Below are positions 22,636 through 30,209 of a stretch of 31,179 nt of DNA, piece by piece; within the stretch, counting starts at the first letter, position 1, and every line of letters starts with the position of its first letter. Source of the stretch: an uncultured Lachnospiraceae bacterium. Lineage in GTDB: Bacteria; Bacillota; Clostridia; Lachnospirales; Lachnospiraceae. The notes beneath the pieces were generated by a model that did no database searches, was not told the DNA's origin, and saw nothing but the letters and a program-made list of their open reading frames with translations. The stretch lies in assembly GCA_910586405.1 (NCBI GenBank), contig CAJUII010000018.1:12504-43682 (forward strand), given 5' to 3'. The position numbers and the translations under genes are program-made.

Positions 22636-23946
22636 ATGATGAATATGTTAAGAAGAATAATCATCACAACGGCAATCGTTACAGCGTCATGTATATTCAG
22701 CGCGTGTGCCAATAATGCTGAAGTACAGCCTGATGTACAGATAATCGAGCAGGAAGAACAAGCAGAATCTGACAAGACAAATTTGAAAGAAAGTATCGTA
22801 CAGGACTATGCGATAGAATCTTATGAGGATGTTCAGAAATTTGGATATGATTTGTTTACGCAAAATATCAATGACCATAATCCAGTACTTTCTCCTGTAT
22901 CTGCGTATTTAGCGCTATCCATGGCAGGAAGTGGGGCGGATGGCGCAACGAAAGATGAATTTTACAATGTTCTAGGGAATGATTTGATGTCATTGTCTGA
23001 TGATATGATGAATCGATATTGTGTAGCAGGAGACCGCATGGATTTGTCAATAGCCAATTCAGTATGGATTGATGACCAATTTATCGTGAATGATCTATGG
23101 ATTGAGTCTGTGGAGTCGTTGATGGATGCGGAGATATTCCAGACAGTTCTATCGACAGAACAAACCATGAACCAGATCAATGGATGGATTGATGCCAAGA
23201 CAAGTGGATTGATTGAGAACATGTTGACAGAACCGTTGGATTTACAGACCCGGCTTGCTCTTTTTAATACTGTGTACTTCAAGGGAAAATGGGAAGTGCC
23301 TTTTGAACCGCAGAACACTCACAAGGAAGATTTTTATCTGCAAAAAGGGCAGGAGCATACAGCGCAGGTTGATATGATGAATCTATATCTGACGGAATTG
23401 GCGTATATTTCAAATGATTTCGTGGAGGGTGTTATTTTACCGTATCAGAAGAATGGAGATGGGAGTGGCACACATCTGGCTTTTGTTGCATTAAAACCAA
23501 CAGAAACAGATGTTATTAGAGAAGTTTATTCTAAAATGACTAAAGAAGTCATAACTGATATTCTTGACAGCAGCCAGACCCAAATAGTCAATTTAAAGCT
23601 TCCTAGATTTGAGGTGATTTATGATAAAGAACTCAATAAAAGCTTGATAAATATGGGACTTACAGAATGCTTTGACGAGGAAAAAGCAAATTTTGACCAG
23701 TTAGGTAAAACAAAAAATCAGGATTTATTATATATTAATTTGGTTCGTCAGAAGGCCAAGATCACTGTGGATGAAGAAGGAACTGAAGCTGCCGCTGCGA
23801 CAGAAGTTTTGATGATGGATCGGGGAGGGATGGTTGTATCGGAGATTAAGGATTTGTATTTCAATGAACCTTTTATTTATATGATCATAGATTTAGAAAC
23901 AGAACTACCGTTATTTATAGGCGTGTTGGACAGCCCCATTTCATAG
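22636..23946 (+). CDS. Serpin-family protease inhibitor, lipoprotein
   Basis: The 436-aa protein has a signal peptide ending in a lipobox (IFSAC, lipidated C24), then an acidic linker and a full serpin domain (about 60-434). Serpin hallmarks: NPVLSPVSAYLALSMAGSGA, LFNTVYFKGKWEVPFEP, LKLPRFEVIYD, and the terminal signature FNEPFIYMIIDLE followed by FIGVLDSP. The reactive-loop hinge EEGTEAAAATE (380-390) has the small residues required for loop insertion, so it should be inhibitory. The scissile bond is likely within LMMDRGGMVV. It would sit on the outer face of the membrane or in the wall and trap a serine or cysteine protease. GGAG lies 8 nt before the ATG. It is co-directional with the sigma genes, 40 nt downstream. 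Confidence 0.9.
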   Translation: MMNMLRRIIITTAIVTASCIFSACANNAEVQPDVQIIEQEEQAESDKTNLKESIVQDYAIESYEDVQKFGYDLFTQNINDHNPVLSPVSAYLALSMAGSGADGATKDEFYNVLGNDLMSLSDDMMNRYCVAGDRMDLSIANSVWIDDQFIVNDLWIESVESLMDAEIFQTVLSTEQTMNQINGWIDAKTSGLIENMLTEPLDLQTRLALFNTVYFKGKWEVPFEPQNTHKEDFYLQKGQEHTAQVDMMNLYLTELAYISNDFVEGVILPYQKNGDGSGTHLAFVALKPTETDVIREVYSKMTKEVITDILDSSQTQIVNLKLPRFEVIYDKELNKSLINMGLTECFDEEKANFDQLGKTKNQDLLYINLVRQKAKITVDEEGTEAAAATEVLMMDRGGMVVSEIKDLYFNEPFIYMIIDLETELPLFIGVLDSPIS

Positions 23947-24882
23947 CAGGCAGACACCATTCAATCCTTGATGAAAACAGAGATCATCAAAGCAGATCTT
24001 TCAGCCTGTGAGACAATGGATAAGATGAATCATTGGATTGCCACACAGACAAACGGATTGGTCCCCCAATTGCTGACGGAGCCGCTTGAACCCAAAGGAC
24101 TTCTCAGGCTTGCACTTTTCAATACAGTATATTTTCAGGGAAAATGGGAGAGCCCGTTTGAGCCGTTTAACACGCACAAGGAAGTTTTTTACCTGCGCGA
24201 TGGGCAAAATGACAGTTGGGATAAGCAGTCGCAGCACAGAACTGTGCAGGTTGATATGATGAGAGATCGTACAGCTAATGTAACGTATCTATACAATGAT
24301 TTTGCGGAGGGAGTTCTTTTGCCATATCGTATGAATCAGAGTGATCAGAACAAACATACAGGATTTCATGTGTTTGAGTGTTTGAATACTTACAAAAAGT
24401 GTGTTGACAAAGGCCTGGGATTGATCGCATTGAAACCAAAGCACAATAGTTCGATCAGAGATGTTTGCAGCAGGTTGAGCGGATGTTCTGTGCATGAAAT
24501 GCTGTCAAATAGACAGATTGAGCTGGCTGACTTAAAGATTCCTAGATTTAAGGCTGCATTTGATGTAGATTTCATTGAGAGTTTGACCAAAGTTGGACTG
24601 ACAGAATGTTTTGATATGAATCGAGCAGATCTTTCCTTATTGGGGAAGGATGCGGAAACGGATGATATTTTATACATCAGTCTTGTCAGGCAGAAAGCGG
24701 TGCTCGCTGTGGATGAGGATGGCACTGAGACAGCGGCAGTGACAGAGCTTTTGGGGTGTTTGAGGGCAATGGCAGATCCACAGAAGCAACTTTATTTCAA
24801 TGAGCCATTTCTGTATATAATTATGGATTTAGAAAAAGAAGTGCTGTTATTTATTGGCATATTAGATGATCCTGACAGATAA
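23947..24882 (+). pseudogene. Second serpin copy, N-terminally truncated
   Basis: Directly after the first serpin's stop, and in the same frame, the sequence resumes as a serpin from the middle of the domain. TIQSLMKTEII here corresponds to SVESLMDAEIF of copy 1, and LFNTVYFQGKWESPFEPFNT and FNEPFLYIIMDLEKE follow. It lacks the signal peptide and the first 130 or so residues, so it cannot fold as a serpin on its own. Its hinge EDGTETAAVTE and loop (LLGCLRAMADPQ) remain but differ from copy 1. It has an extra segment of about 20 residues (FHVFECLNTYKKCVDKG) absent from copy 1. The first possible start (TTG-ATG at 23968-23973) has no ribosome binding site. It is probably the remains of a tandem duplication. 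Confidence 0.8.
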
Positions 24883-24983
24883 ACGTAAATTTATCTCATT
24901 TAGTGATTTAATTTCGCTTAGAAATCTGATAGAATATGAAAGTAAATATTGAATAAGAAGATTACTTAGGAGGAATTAATTAC

Positions 24984-26225
24984 ATGGCAGTAATCAGACC
25001 ATTTCGTGCGTACAGACCTAAAAAGGGCTTGGAGGATAAGATTGCGGCTCTTCCGTATGATGTTTATAATCGGGAGGAGGCATGTGCAGCAGTGAAGGAT
25101 AACCCGCTCTCATTTCTGAATATTGATCGGGCAGAGACACAGTTTGACAGCAGTGTGGACACATACGCAGATGAAGTTTATCAGAAAGCACATGATATGC
25201 TTTGGGATCGGATTCAAGAAGGAATATTTGTGCAGGAAGATCGACCAGTTTACTACATCTATGAGCTTACAATGGATGGGCGTGTTCAGACAGGGATTGT
25301 AGCGTGTGCCAGTGTGGATGATTATCAGAATCAAGTGATCAAAAAGCATGAAAATACGCGCGCAGACAAGGAACTAGACCGCATTCGCCACGTAGCGTCT
25401 TGTGAGGCGCAGACGGGACCTATTTTTCTTGCTTACAGGGCAGATGACACTGTGAAATCGGTGATAACAAGGACTAAAAAACAGCCTGTTCTCTATCACT
25501 TTACTTCGGAGGATGGGATTGTACATAGAGTGTGGTGCATTCGTACAGATGCAGAGATTGATGCGATTCAACAGGCATTTAAGGACATTTCGCAGATTTA
25601 TATTGCAGATGGTCATCATCGCTGTGCATCCGCCGTCAAAGTAGGTTTAGCCAAGAGGGAAGAACATCCTGACTATACAGGAGAGGAAGCGTTCAACTAT
25701 TTTCTTTCGGTTTTATTTGCTGATGAAGAATTGATGATCATGGATTATAATCGTGTTGTAAAAGATCTGAACGGACTATCTGCGGCAGCGTTTGTGGAGG
25801 CTGTCAGCAAAATTTATACGATTGTCTCAACTGGTACAGAGTGTCAGCGGCCTGCACATAAAGGGCAGGTATCTATGCTGTTGGAGGATACATGGTATCT
25901 GCTGGAAGTAAAGCACGACTATCAGAGCAATGATCCTGTGGAGGGGCTGGACGTAGCTATTTTGCAAAATCATGTACTGGCGCCAATTCTTGGGATTCAG
26001 GATCCTAAAACAGATCAACGCATTGATTTTGTGGGTGGGATCAGGGGGATAGAAGAGCTTGAGCGAAGAGTGAAAAATGACTCGGTTGCAGCATTTGCGA
26101 TGTATCCGACATCCATCCATGAGCTTTTTGACGTTGCAGATGCGAATATGCTGATGCCGCCCAAGTCCACATGGTTTGAGCCGAAGCTTCGTAGTGGCTT
26201 ATTTATCCATACGATCAACGATTAG
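24984..26225 (+). CDS. DUF1015 family protein
   Basis: This 413-aa cytoplasmic protein has the family's start (AVIRPFRAYRPKKGLEDKIA, LPYDVYNREEA) and its conserved centre IYIADGHHRCASAVKVG, plus FNYFLSVLFADEELMIMDYN and the C-terminal FVGGIRGIEELE. In clostridia this gene often sits next to serA and serC, which suggests a link to serine or one-carbon metabolism; the activity is not known to me. Here it lies 5.1 kb downstream of serA with an accessory block in between. AGGAGG lies 10 nt before ATG 24984. The MscS gene follows after 45 nt. Confidence 0.9.
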   Translation: MAVIRPFRAYRPKKGLEDKIAALPYDVYNREEACAAVKDNPLSFLNIDRAETQFDSSVDTYADEVYQKAHDMLWDRIQEGIFVQEDRPVYYIYELTMDGRVQTGIVACASVDDYQNQVIKKHENTRADKELDRIRHVASCEAQTGPIFLAYRADDTVKSVITRTKKQPVLYHFTSEDGIVHRVWCIRTDAEIDAIQQAFKDISQIYIADGHHRCASAVKVGLAKREEHPDYTGEEAFNYFLSVLFADEELMIMDYNRVVKDLNGLSAAAFVEAVSKIYTIVSTGTECQRPAHKGQVSMLLEDTWYLLEVKHDYQSNDPVEGLDVAILQNHVLAPILGIQDPKTDQRIDFVGGIRGIEELERRVKNDSVAAFAMYPTSIHELFDVADANMLMPPKSTWFEPKLRSGLFIHTIND

Positions 26226-26270
26226 CAACTGGTATGTCCTCAAAGTTTATACCATATATTATACGAATGG

Positions 26271-27218
26271 ATGTGTGAGAAGATGTTATTGACAGAAATG
26301 GAATTAGATATCGAGCAAATTACTGAAAATCTGAATGCATTTGAGAAATTCCTTGATTCACTGCCGGAGAAAGCGCTTGGACTAGGTGTCAGAGTATTGT
26401 TTGCAGCAATCTTGTTTTTTGTGGGTTCTAAACTGATCAAACTGATACGAAAGATCACCAAACGCTCACTTCAGCGGGCAAGTGTGGAAGTGGGGGTTGT
26501 GCAATTTCTTGACGGGTTGATCAAAGCGTCACTGTATGGTATTTTGGTTTTGATGATTGCTGGCAATTTTGGCTTTGATGCGACAAGCGTAGTTGCGCTT
26601 GTCGGTTCTGCCGGTGTGACAGTCGGTCTTGCGTTGCAAGGCTGTCTGAGCAACCTAGCAGGAGGTGTGTTGATACTTCTCCTCAAACCCTTTCGTGTGG
26701 GAGATTTTATCACAGAATCTGGTCAAGGGACAGAGGGGACTGTCAAAGAAATAGGCATTATTTACACAAAACTCACTACAACAGATGGCAAAGTGGTAGT
26801 GCTGCCTAACGGCAGTCTGGCAAACAGCTCTATTACAAATGCAACGGATACCCCAATTCGCAGAATGGACATCGTAGTTGGCATCTCTTATGATGCCAAT
26901 ATTAAGACTGCCAAAGAAGTACTCTGGAAAGTGATGCATGATGACACAGATGTGCTTCACAGTGAACCAGAGATTGTGTATGTCAATGCGCTTGCGGACA
27001 GTGCAGTGGAGCTCGGCATGCGTTGCTTCTGCGAGAATCCCAAATACTGGGAGCTGCGCTGGCGCCTGCTAGAGAATGTAAAAAATGCATTAGATGCGGC
27101 AATGATTGAGATTCCATATCAACAGATGTCAGTTCATATGGAACCTATACTAGATCAACAACTTTCTGATAGGAAAGAAATGCAAAAATCTGAAAAAACT
27201 GAGCTGAAAAAATTATAA
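26271..27218 (+). CDS. Small-conductance mechanosensitive channel (MscS family)
   Basis: This 315-aa membrane channel opens under membrane tension to release solutes on osmotic downshock. Three helices are visible: about 37-58, 79-99 and the pore-lining pair at 107-140. The pore segment has the family's Gly/Ala pattern VGSAGVTVGLALQGCLSNLA, and GGVLILLLKPFRVGDFI follows. The cytoplasmic beta domain starts near GTVKEIGIIYTKLTTTDGK and VVLPNGSLANSSITN. The start is uncertain: ATGs at 26271, 26283 and 26298 all lack a good ribosome binding site. The Cys-containing first residues are not conserved in type, so 26283 or 26298 are possible. The charged C-terminal tail is short. Confidence 0.9.
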   Translation: MCEKMLLTEMELDIEQITENLNAFEKFLDSLPEKALGLGVRVLFAAILFFVGSKLIKLIRKITKRSLQRASVEVGVVQFLDGLIKASLYGILVLMIAGNFGFDATSVVALVGSAGVTVGLALQGCLSNLAGGVLILLLKPFRVGDFITESGQGTEGTVKEIGIIYTKLTTTDGKVVVLPNGSLANSSITNATDTPIRRMDIVVGISYDANIKTAKEVLWKVMHDDTDVLHSEPEIVYVNALADSAVELGMRCFCENPKYWELRWRLLENVKNALDAAMIEIPYQQMSVHMEPILDQQLSDRKEMQKSEKTELKKL

Positions 27219-27225
27219 AAAACTC

Positions 27226-27254
27226 TTTACAAAAATTAGATTATCGTATATAAT
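27226..27254 (+). promoter_or_regulatory. Promoter of tRNA-Thr
   Basis: TTTACA (27226-27231) and a perfect TATAAT (27249-27254) are 17 nt apart; transcription would start about 23 nt before the tRNA. Confidence 0.8.
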
Positions 27255-27284
27255 ATTTTTCGTGGTTGTTATTTTAAAGACCAA

Positions 27285-27357
27285 GCTTCCATAGCGCAGT
27301 TGGTAGCGCAACTGATTCGTAATCAGTAGGTCGAGGGTTCGAGTCCCTTTGGAAGCT
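27285..27357 (+). tRNA. tRNA-Thr, anticodon CGU
   Basis: The cloverleaf is complete: acceptor GCTTCCA (27285-27291) pairs with TGGAAGC (27350-27356), with discriminator T. There is a D arm with GTTGGTAGC, an anticodon arm ACTGA-TTCGTAA-TCAGT with anticodon CGT at 27318-27320, and a T arm GAGGGTTCGAGTCCCTT. It reads ACG codons. No CCA is encoded. A single-gene transcription unit with its own promoter and terminator. Confidence 0.96.
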
Positions 27358-27364
27358 TTATGAG

Positions 27365-27393
27365 AGACGTGATATCGCATCACGTCTTTTTTT
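27365..27393 (+). terminator. Terminator of tRNA-Thr
   Basis: AGACGTGAT (27365-27373) pairs with ATCACGTCT (27379-27387) around ATCGC, followed by a run of T. Confidence 0.9.
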
Positions 27394-27395
27394 CA

Positions 27396-27500
27396 CACAG
27401 ATGTCCCAATACAATATGTAAGTAAAGCTGACGGACAACGGTGTATTTGCGTATATAATTCTATGCAGAGGAAATTGTAGCGGAGGCGACGCATTGGAAG
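27396..27500 (+). repeat. Dispersed copy of the hairpin-array unit
   Basis: GATGTCCCAATACAATATG (about 27401-27419), with AAGCTGACGGACA after it, aligns to unit 2 of the array near 20375-20412 (GTGTCCCAAGGAACAATGTC, AAGCTGACGGGTG). About 30-50 nt further, ATGCAGAGGAAATTG and GACGCAT repeat the AGAGGAAAT core inside an ATGC/GCAT stem. No gene lies in 27394-27540 besides the ribosome binding site of the next gene. Confidence 0.5.
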
Positions 27501-27540
27501 TGCTCCTGCTTGATCAATTATGAACATAAGGAGGAAAATT

Positions 27541-28179
27541 ATGAAGCTTTTATATGGGACGGGCAATCTGGCGAAGCTATCTGCCATGAGAAAACGGATG
27601 GAAAGTCTTGATGGTAAATATCATATAGAACTTATTGGATTGAATGATTTGGACATGGAGATATTACGAGTACCAGAGGACGGAGCTTCTCCGTTGGAAA
27701 ACGCACGCCAGAAAGCAGTTGCATATTATAAGGCATATCATATACCAGTATTTTCCTGTGATTCGGGGTTGTATTTTGAGAATGTTCCAGTGCAGGATCA
27801 GCCGGGAGTCCATGTTAGGACAGTGAACGGAAAAAGACTGACAGATGATGAAATGATTGCATACTATTCAGGCCTTGCGCAAAAGTACAAAAATCTCAAA
27901 GCCAAATATAAAAATGCCATTTGTTTCGTTTATGATGATACACATTTGTATGAAGCGATGGAACCATCCATGGAGAGTGAACCCTTTATAATCACTTCTA
28001 AGCCGCATTCATGTATCCGAAAAAAAGGATTTCCGATCGACAGCATTTCTATTGATATCAAATCAGGACAATACTTCTACGATTTGCCGGAGCAGAAATT
28101 AGATCAGGTGGCGGTAGAGGATGGCTTTTTAAAGTTTTTTGAAAACGTTCTAAGGAAGATAAATTTGGAAACGATTTGA
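27541..28179 (+). CDS. Divergent Ham1/RdgB-like nucleoside triphosphate pyrophosphatase
   Basis: This 212-aa protein resembles the Ham1/RdgB enzymes that hydrolyse non-canonical purine NTPs (XTP, dITP) to monophosphates. Family landmarks: LYGTGNLAKLSAMR (4-17, the nucleotide-binding TxNxxK position), EDGASPLENARQKA (46-59), CDSGLYFE (73-80) and QPGVHVR (87-93). The match is clear in the N-terminal half and weak afterwards; the usual FGYDPxF and SHR motifs are not obvious (KGFPIDSIS may replace the former). Activity or specificity may therefore differ. The start at ATG 27541 follows AAGGAGG by 6 nt. It is not the main housekeeping copy by appearance, which is inference. Confidence 0.7.
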   Translation: MKLLYGTGNLAKLSAMRKRMESLDGKYHIELIGLNDLDMEILRVPEDGASPLENARQKAVAYYKAYHIPVFSCDSGLYFENVPVQDQPGVHVRTVNGKRLTDDEMIAYYSGLAQKYKNLKAKYKNAICFVYDDTHLYEAMEPSMESEPFIITSKPHSCIRKKGFPIDSISIDIKSGQYFYDLPEQKLDQVAVEDGFLKFFENVLRKINLETI

Positions 28180-28223
28180 AAATAAAAACGTTCCATATGA
28201 AAATAAAAACAAGGAGGATGAAG

Positions 28224-28985
28224 ATGGGAACAAATATTTTAAATTTACTTGACAACAGAAATGTTGAGATTATTGCGGAGAATGATCAGGCAGGTGTAAC
28301 TGTTATAAAGATGATCAGAGACTTATCATTGAGCAAAGCAGAGGTAATGACAGAGTATTATGCGTCTAAGATGGATGTATGCAAAAGGCAGGTGATCATC
28401 AGCCTGAACAATAATAAATGGACAGTCAGTGCAGGTGCCATGCAGGTAATGGTCGGAAATGTTTCTGTAGAAACCGGCGTGAAAAGTGCAGGTGATCTTA
28501 TGAGGAAGGCTTTTGGCGGCGCAGTTACAGGGGAGCGTGGTATCAAACCAGAGTATACAGGTGACGGTGTACTTATACTAGAGCCTACATATAAGCATAT
28601 TATCATTGAAGATATCCGTGAATGGGGCGGTGCGATGGTGATGAACGATGGATATTATTATGCGAGTGTCGGTCTTGATCTGAAAACAACACCAATTAAT
28701 TCTGTGAGCGGTGCATTGTTGGGCGGAGAGGGATTATTTAATTTAGGTGTTCATGGCAATGGAATCTGTTTGATGGAGTCATTGCGTCCAAGGGAAGAAC
28801 TAGTGACTATTGAACTGGATAATGATGTGTTGAAAATTGATGGAAACTACGCAGTATGTTGGTCATCAAGCTTGAATTTTACGGTTGAGAGAACGACGAA
28901 AACGCTTGTGGGTTCCGCAGCGTCAGGAGAAGGTCTTGTCAATGTCTACAGAGGTACTGGCAAGGTAATGATGGCATTAGTCTAA
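28224..28985 (+). CDS. AIM24 family protein
   Basis: This 253-aa protein belongs to the AIM24 family, widespread beta-rich proteins of unknown function named after a yeast mitochondrial protein. Typical features are repeated glycine turns such as GGEGLFNLGVHGNGICLMES and GSAASGEGLVNVYRGTGKVM at the end. The frame is open to 28176, but AAGGAGG (28211-28217) is 6 nt before the ATG at 28224, which I take as the start. In between, the sequence TGAAAATAAAAAC occurs twice (about 28178-28211), giving a repetitive upstream peptide that is unlikely to be translated. The gene may be co-transcribed with the pyrophosphatase. Confidence 0.88.
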   Translation: MGTNILNLLDNRNVEIIAENDQAGVTVIKMIRDLSLSKAEVMTEYYASKMDVCKRQVIISLNNNKWTVSAGAMQVMVGNVSVETGVKSAGDLMRKAFGGAVTGERGIKPEYTGDGVLILEPTYKHIIIEDIREWGGAMVMNDGYYYASVGLDLKTTPINSVSGALLGGEGLFNLGVHGNGICLMESLRPREELVTIELDNDVLKIDGNYAVCWSSSLNFTVERTTKTLVGSAASGEGLVNVYRGTGKVMMALV

Positions 28986-28990
28986 CAATT

Positions 28991-29021
28991 AGATCCCCCT
29001 ATGTATAACATGGGGGGATCT
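28991..29021. terminator. Convergent terminator hairpin
   Basis: A 13-bp stem (28991-29003 with 29009-29021, one T-G pair) with a TATAA loop and a GC-rich base sits between two convergent genes. There is little T-run on either strand, so its strength is uncertain. Confidence 0.65.
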
Positions 29022-29031
29022 GTAAAGTGAT

Positions 29032-29757
29032 TTAATCGTTTATATGCCGGATCGCATCTAGTGCACCATTAAACATATCGGTGACTTCCTTTGCTGAGTA
29101 ATCATTGTTTTCCAGCGTTTTCTCCATAACCTTCAACAAGTATTCCTGTAGGTGGGCTTTTTGAGAAACAGCATCCACAGTTGCAGGAGCTTTGAGGTCA
29201 TCATACATTTTATTATAAAAACTCAATAACTGCTGGTTGGTGTTTTCCCTGCACTTCACAATATCGGCTAAAGCGGTTGCTTTTTGTCCACAGAAAGGAT
29301 CACTTTCTAATTGCTGTAATTCCGAAATAATTTGATTTAAATATTCTGTCTGATATGCAATATGCTCAATCTGTGACAGGCAGTAACGAATGGAATACTT
29401 GTCCTCCGTTATGGAAGGATCAGATTTTGCAGATTCCATTATTGTTATTTCGGTCTTAGTACAATTCTCGGTAATCTGTTCCGTTGTATTATCCATTTTT
29501 TGTGCTGCGTTATCCGCAATGATCTGCTCAGATATAATACTTGAGGTTTCTGCGTGGTTTTCATTTGTGATATTTTCTATAGTCTGTTGTGACATTATAT
29601 TTTCCTCCAAATCTTGATTTGGCGGACACGCAAGGCATAGCATAGTTTGTGTCAGAAAGCGTGCCCTGCCTTGTTTTACAAGCCCCTTAGCTCTTTTTAG
29701 ATAAGTGGTTCCACATTTTTTTCCTTGAGAATCTACTACAATAATGTTTTTTGTCAT
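29032..29757 (-). CDS. Protein with RRXRR-like N-terminal segment and long helical tail
   Basis: This 241-aa protein starts at ATG 29757, 6 nt after GGAGG; a longer frame to 29784 lacks a ribosome binding site. Residues 4-48 (IIVVDSQGKKCGTTYLKRAK, GLVKQGRARFL, CLACPPN) form a compact basic segment. It recalls the RRXRR/PLMP-type nucleic-acid-associated domain and a group of small Lachnospiraceae proteins with TYPKRAKGLVKxGRARF. Residues 55-120 are acidic and Thr/Asn-rich, probably unstructured, and 125-241 are mostly helical (IRYCLSQIEHIAYQTEYLNQ). No enzyme motif is seen. A basic head and acidic linker could suit a nucleic-acid-binding regulator. Function unknown; the family hint is inference. 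Confidence 0.6.
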   Translation of the reverse strand: MTKNIIVVDSQGKKCGTTYLKRAKGLVKQGRARFLTQTMLCLACPPNQDLEENIMSQQTIENITNENHAETSSIISEQIIADNAAQKMDNTTEQITENCTKTEITIMESAKSDPSITEDKYSIRYCLSQIEHIAYQTEYLNQIISELQQLESDPFCGQKATALADIVKCRENTNQQLLSFYNKMYDDLKAPATVDAVSQKAHLQEYLLKVMEKTLENNDYSAKEVTDMFNGALDAIRHIND

Positions 29758-29810
29758 GGGTGTCCTCCCCCTTGGTTCGATCAATGATAAAGTTTGATAG
29801 TAAAGGTTTT

Positions 29811-29837
29811 GCGTTTTTTGTTATGGGTGTCTTCCCC
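29811..29837 (-). repeat. Decayed duplicate of the translation start region
   Basis: The minus-strand sequence GGGGAAGACACCCATAACA plus AAAAAC copies the ribosome binding site and start of the gene at 29757 (GGGGGAGGACACCCATGACA plus AAAAAC), with ATG changed to ATA. It lies 65-70 nt upstream in the leader. Confidence 0.6.
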
Positions 29838-29853
29838 AGCCTTTCTAGTATTT

Positions 29854-29882
29854 AGTATAATATACTTTATGAATAATTACAA
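29854..29882 (-). promoter_or_regulatory. Promoter of the RRXRR-like gene
   Basis: On the minus strand TTGTAA (29882-29877) and TATACT (29859-29854) are 17 nt apart. The leader of about 90 nt includes the duplicated start region. Confidence 0.65.
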
Positions 29883-29939
29883 TCGTATTTTTGTCTGTTT
29901 TATAAACATATTTCACAATAGCAATCTCTAACGTAAATG

Positions 29940-29969
29940 TTAGACTTTATATATAACTTGTGATATACT
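29940..29969 (+). promoter_or_regulatory. Promoter before the 52-nt repeats and glycosylase gene
   Basis: TTAGAC (29940-29945) and TATACT (29964-29969) are 18 nt apart; transcription would start near 29976, about 230 nt before the glycosylase start. Confidence 0.55.
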
Positions 29970-30005
29970 TACGGTTAGGATTGGATGGAGACTAAAAACA
30001 GGTGC

Positions 30006-30209
30006 TTTTCATCCAGATTGGAGCCGCGGCAGAGCCGTGACATGGCGGTTCGTATGAGAAGTACTTCTATCTGTTTGTGTCAATTTCCACACGCAGAAAA
30101 GACAGTTTCGTGAAGAAGTACGAAGTCTCACACCGAGAAATGCCTGAAATGCGGCAGTTCTCATCCAGATTGGAGTCGCGGCAGGACCGCGACATGGAGG
30201 TTAGCATGA
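30006..30209 (+). repeat. Pair of 52-nt direct repeats in the glycosylase leader
   Basis: Copies at 30006-30057 and 30158-30209 differ at 8 positions by my count. Each begins TTxTCATCCAGATTGGAG and ends in ATGA. Each contains a CGCGG/CCGxG hairpin, perfect over 7 bp in copy 2 (GTCGCGG/CCGCGAC). Copy 2 contributes both GGAGG and the ATG of the glycosylase gene; copy 1 has GGCGG there. A 12-nt palindrome AGAAGTACTTCT follows copy 1. Confidence 0.8.

Noticed and set aside
24883..24983. Terminator and promoter between the serpin copy and DUF1015
   Set aside because: GATAAA/TTTATC is only a 6-bp AT stem, and TAGAAT has no acceptable -35 partner, so I do not list either as a feature.
27285..27500. 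tRNA-Thr as attachment site of an integrated element
   Set aside because: No duplicated tRNA 3' end and no integrase nearby; the integrase remnant is 24 kb away beside other sequences.
29988..30116. 42-codon frame (METKNRCFSSRLEPRQ...) in the glycosylase leader
   Set aside because: It has AGGA 4 nt upstream of its ATG, but the frame in the repeats shows almost no synonymous change between copies, so coding in this frame is unlikely.
29032..30209. IscB/TnpB-type RNA-guided nuclease locus
   Set aside because: Only a short RRXRR-like segment is present; there is no RuvC or HNH domain, and the direct repeats are not linked to a transposon end that I can see.
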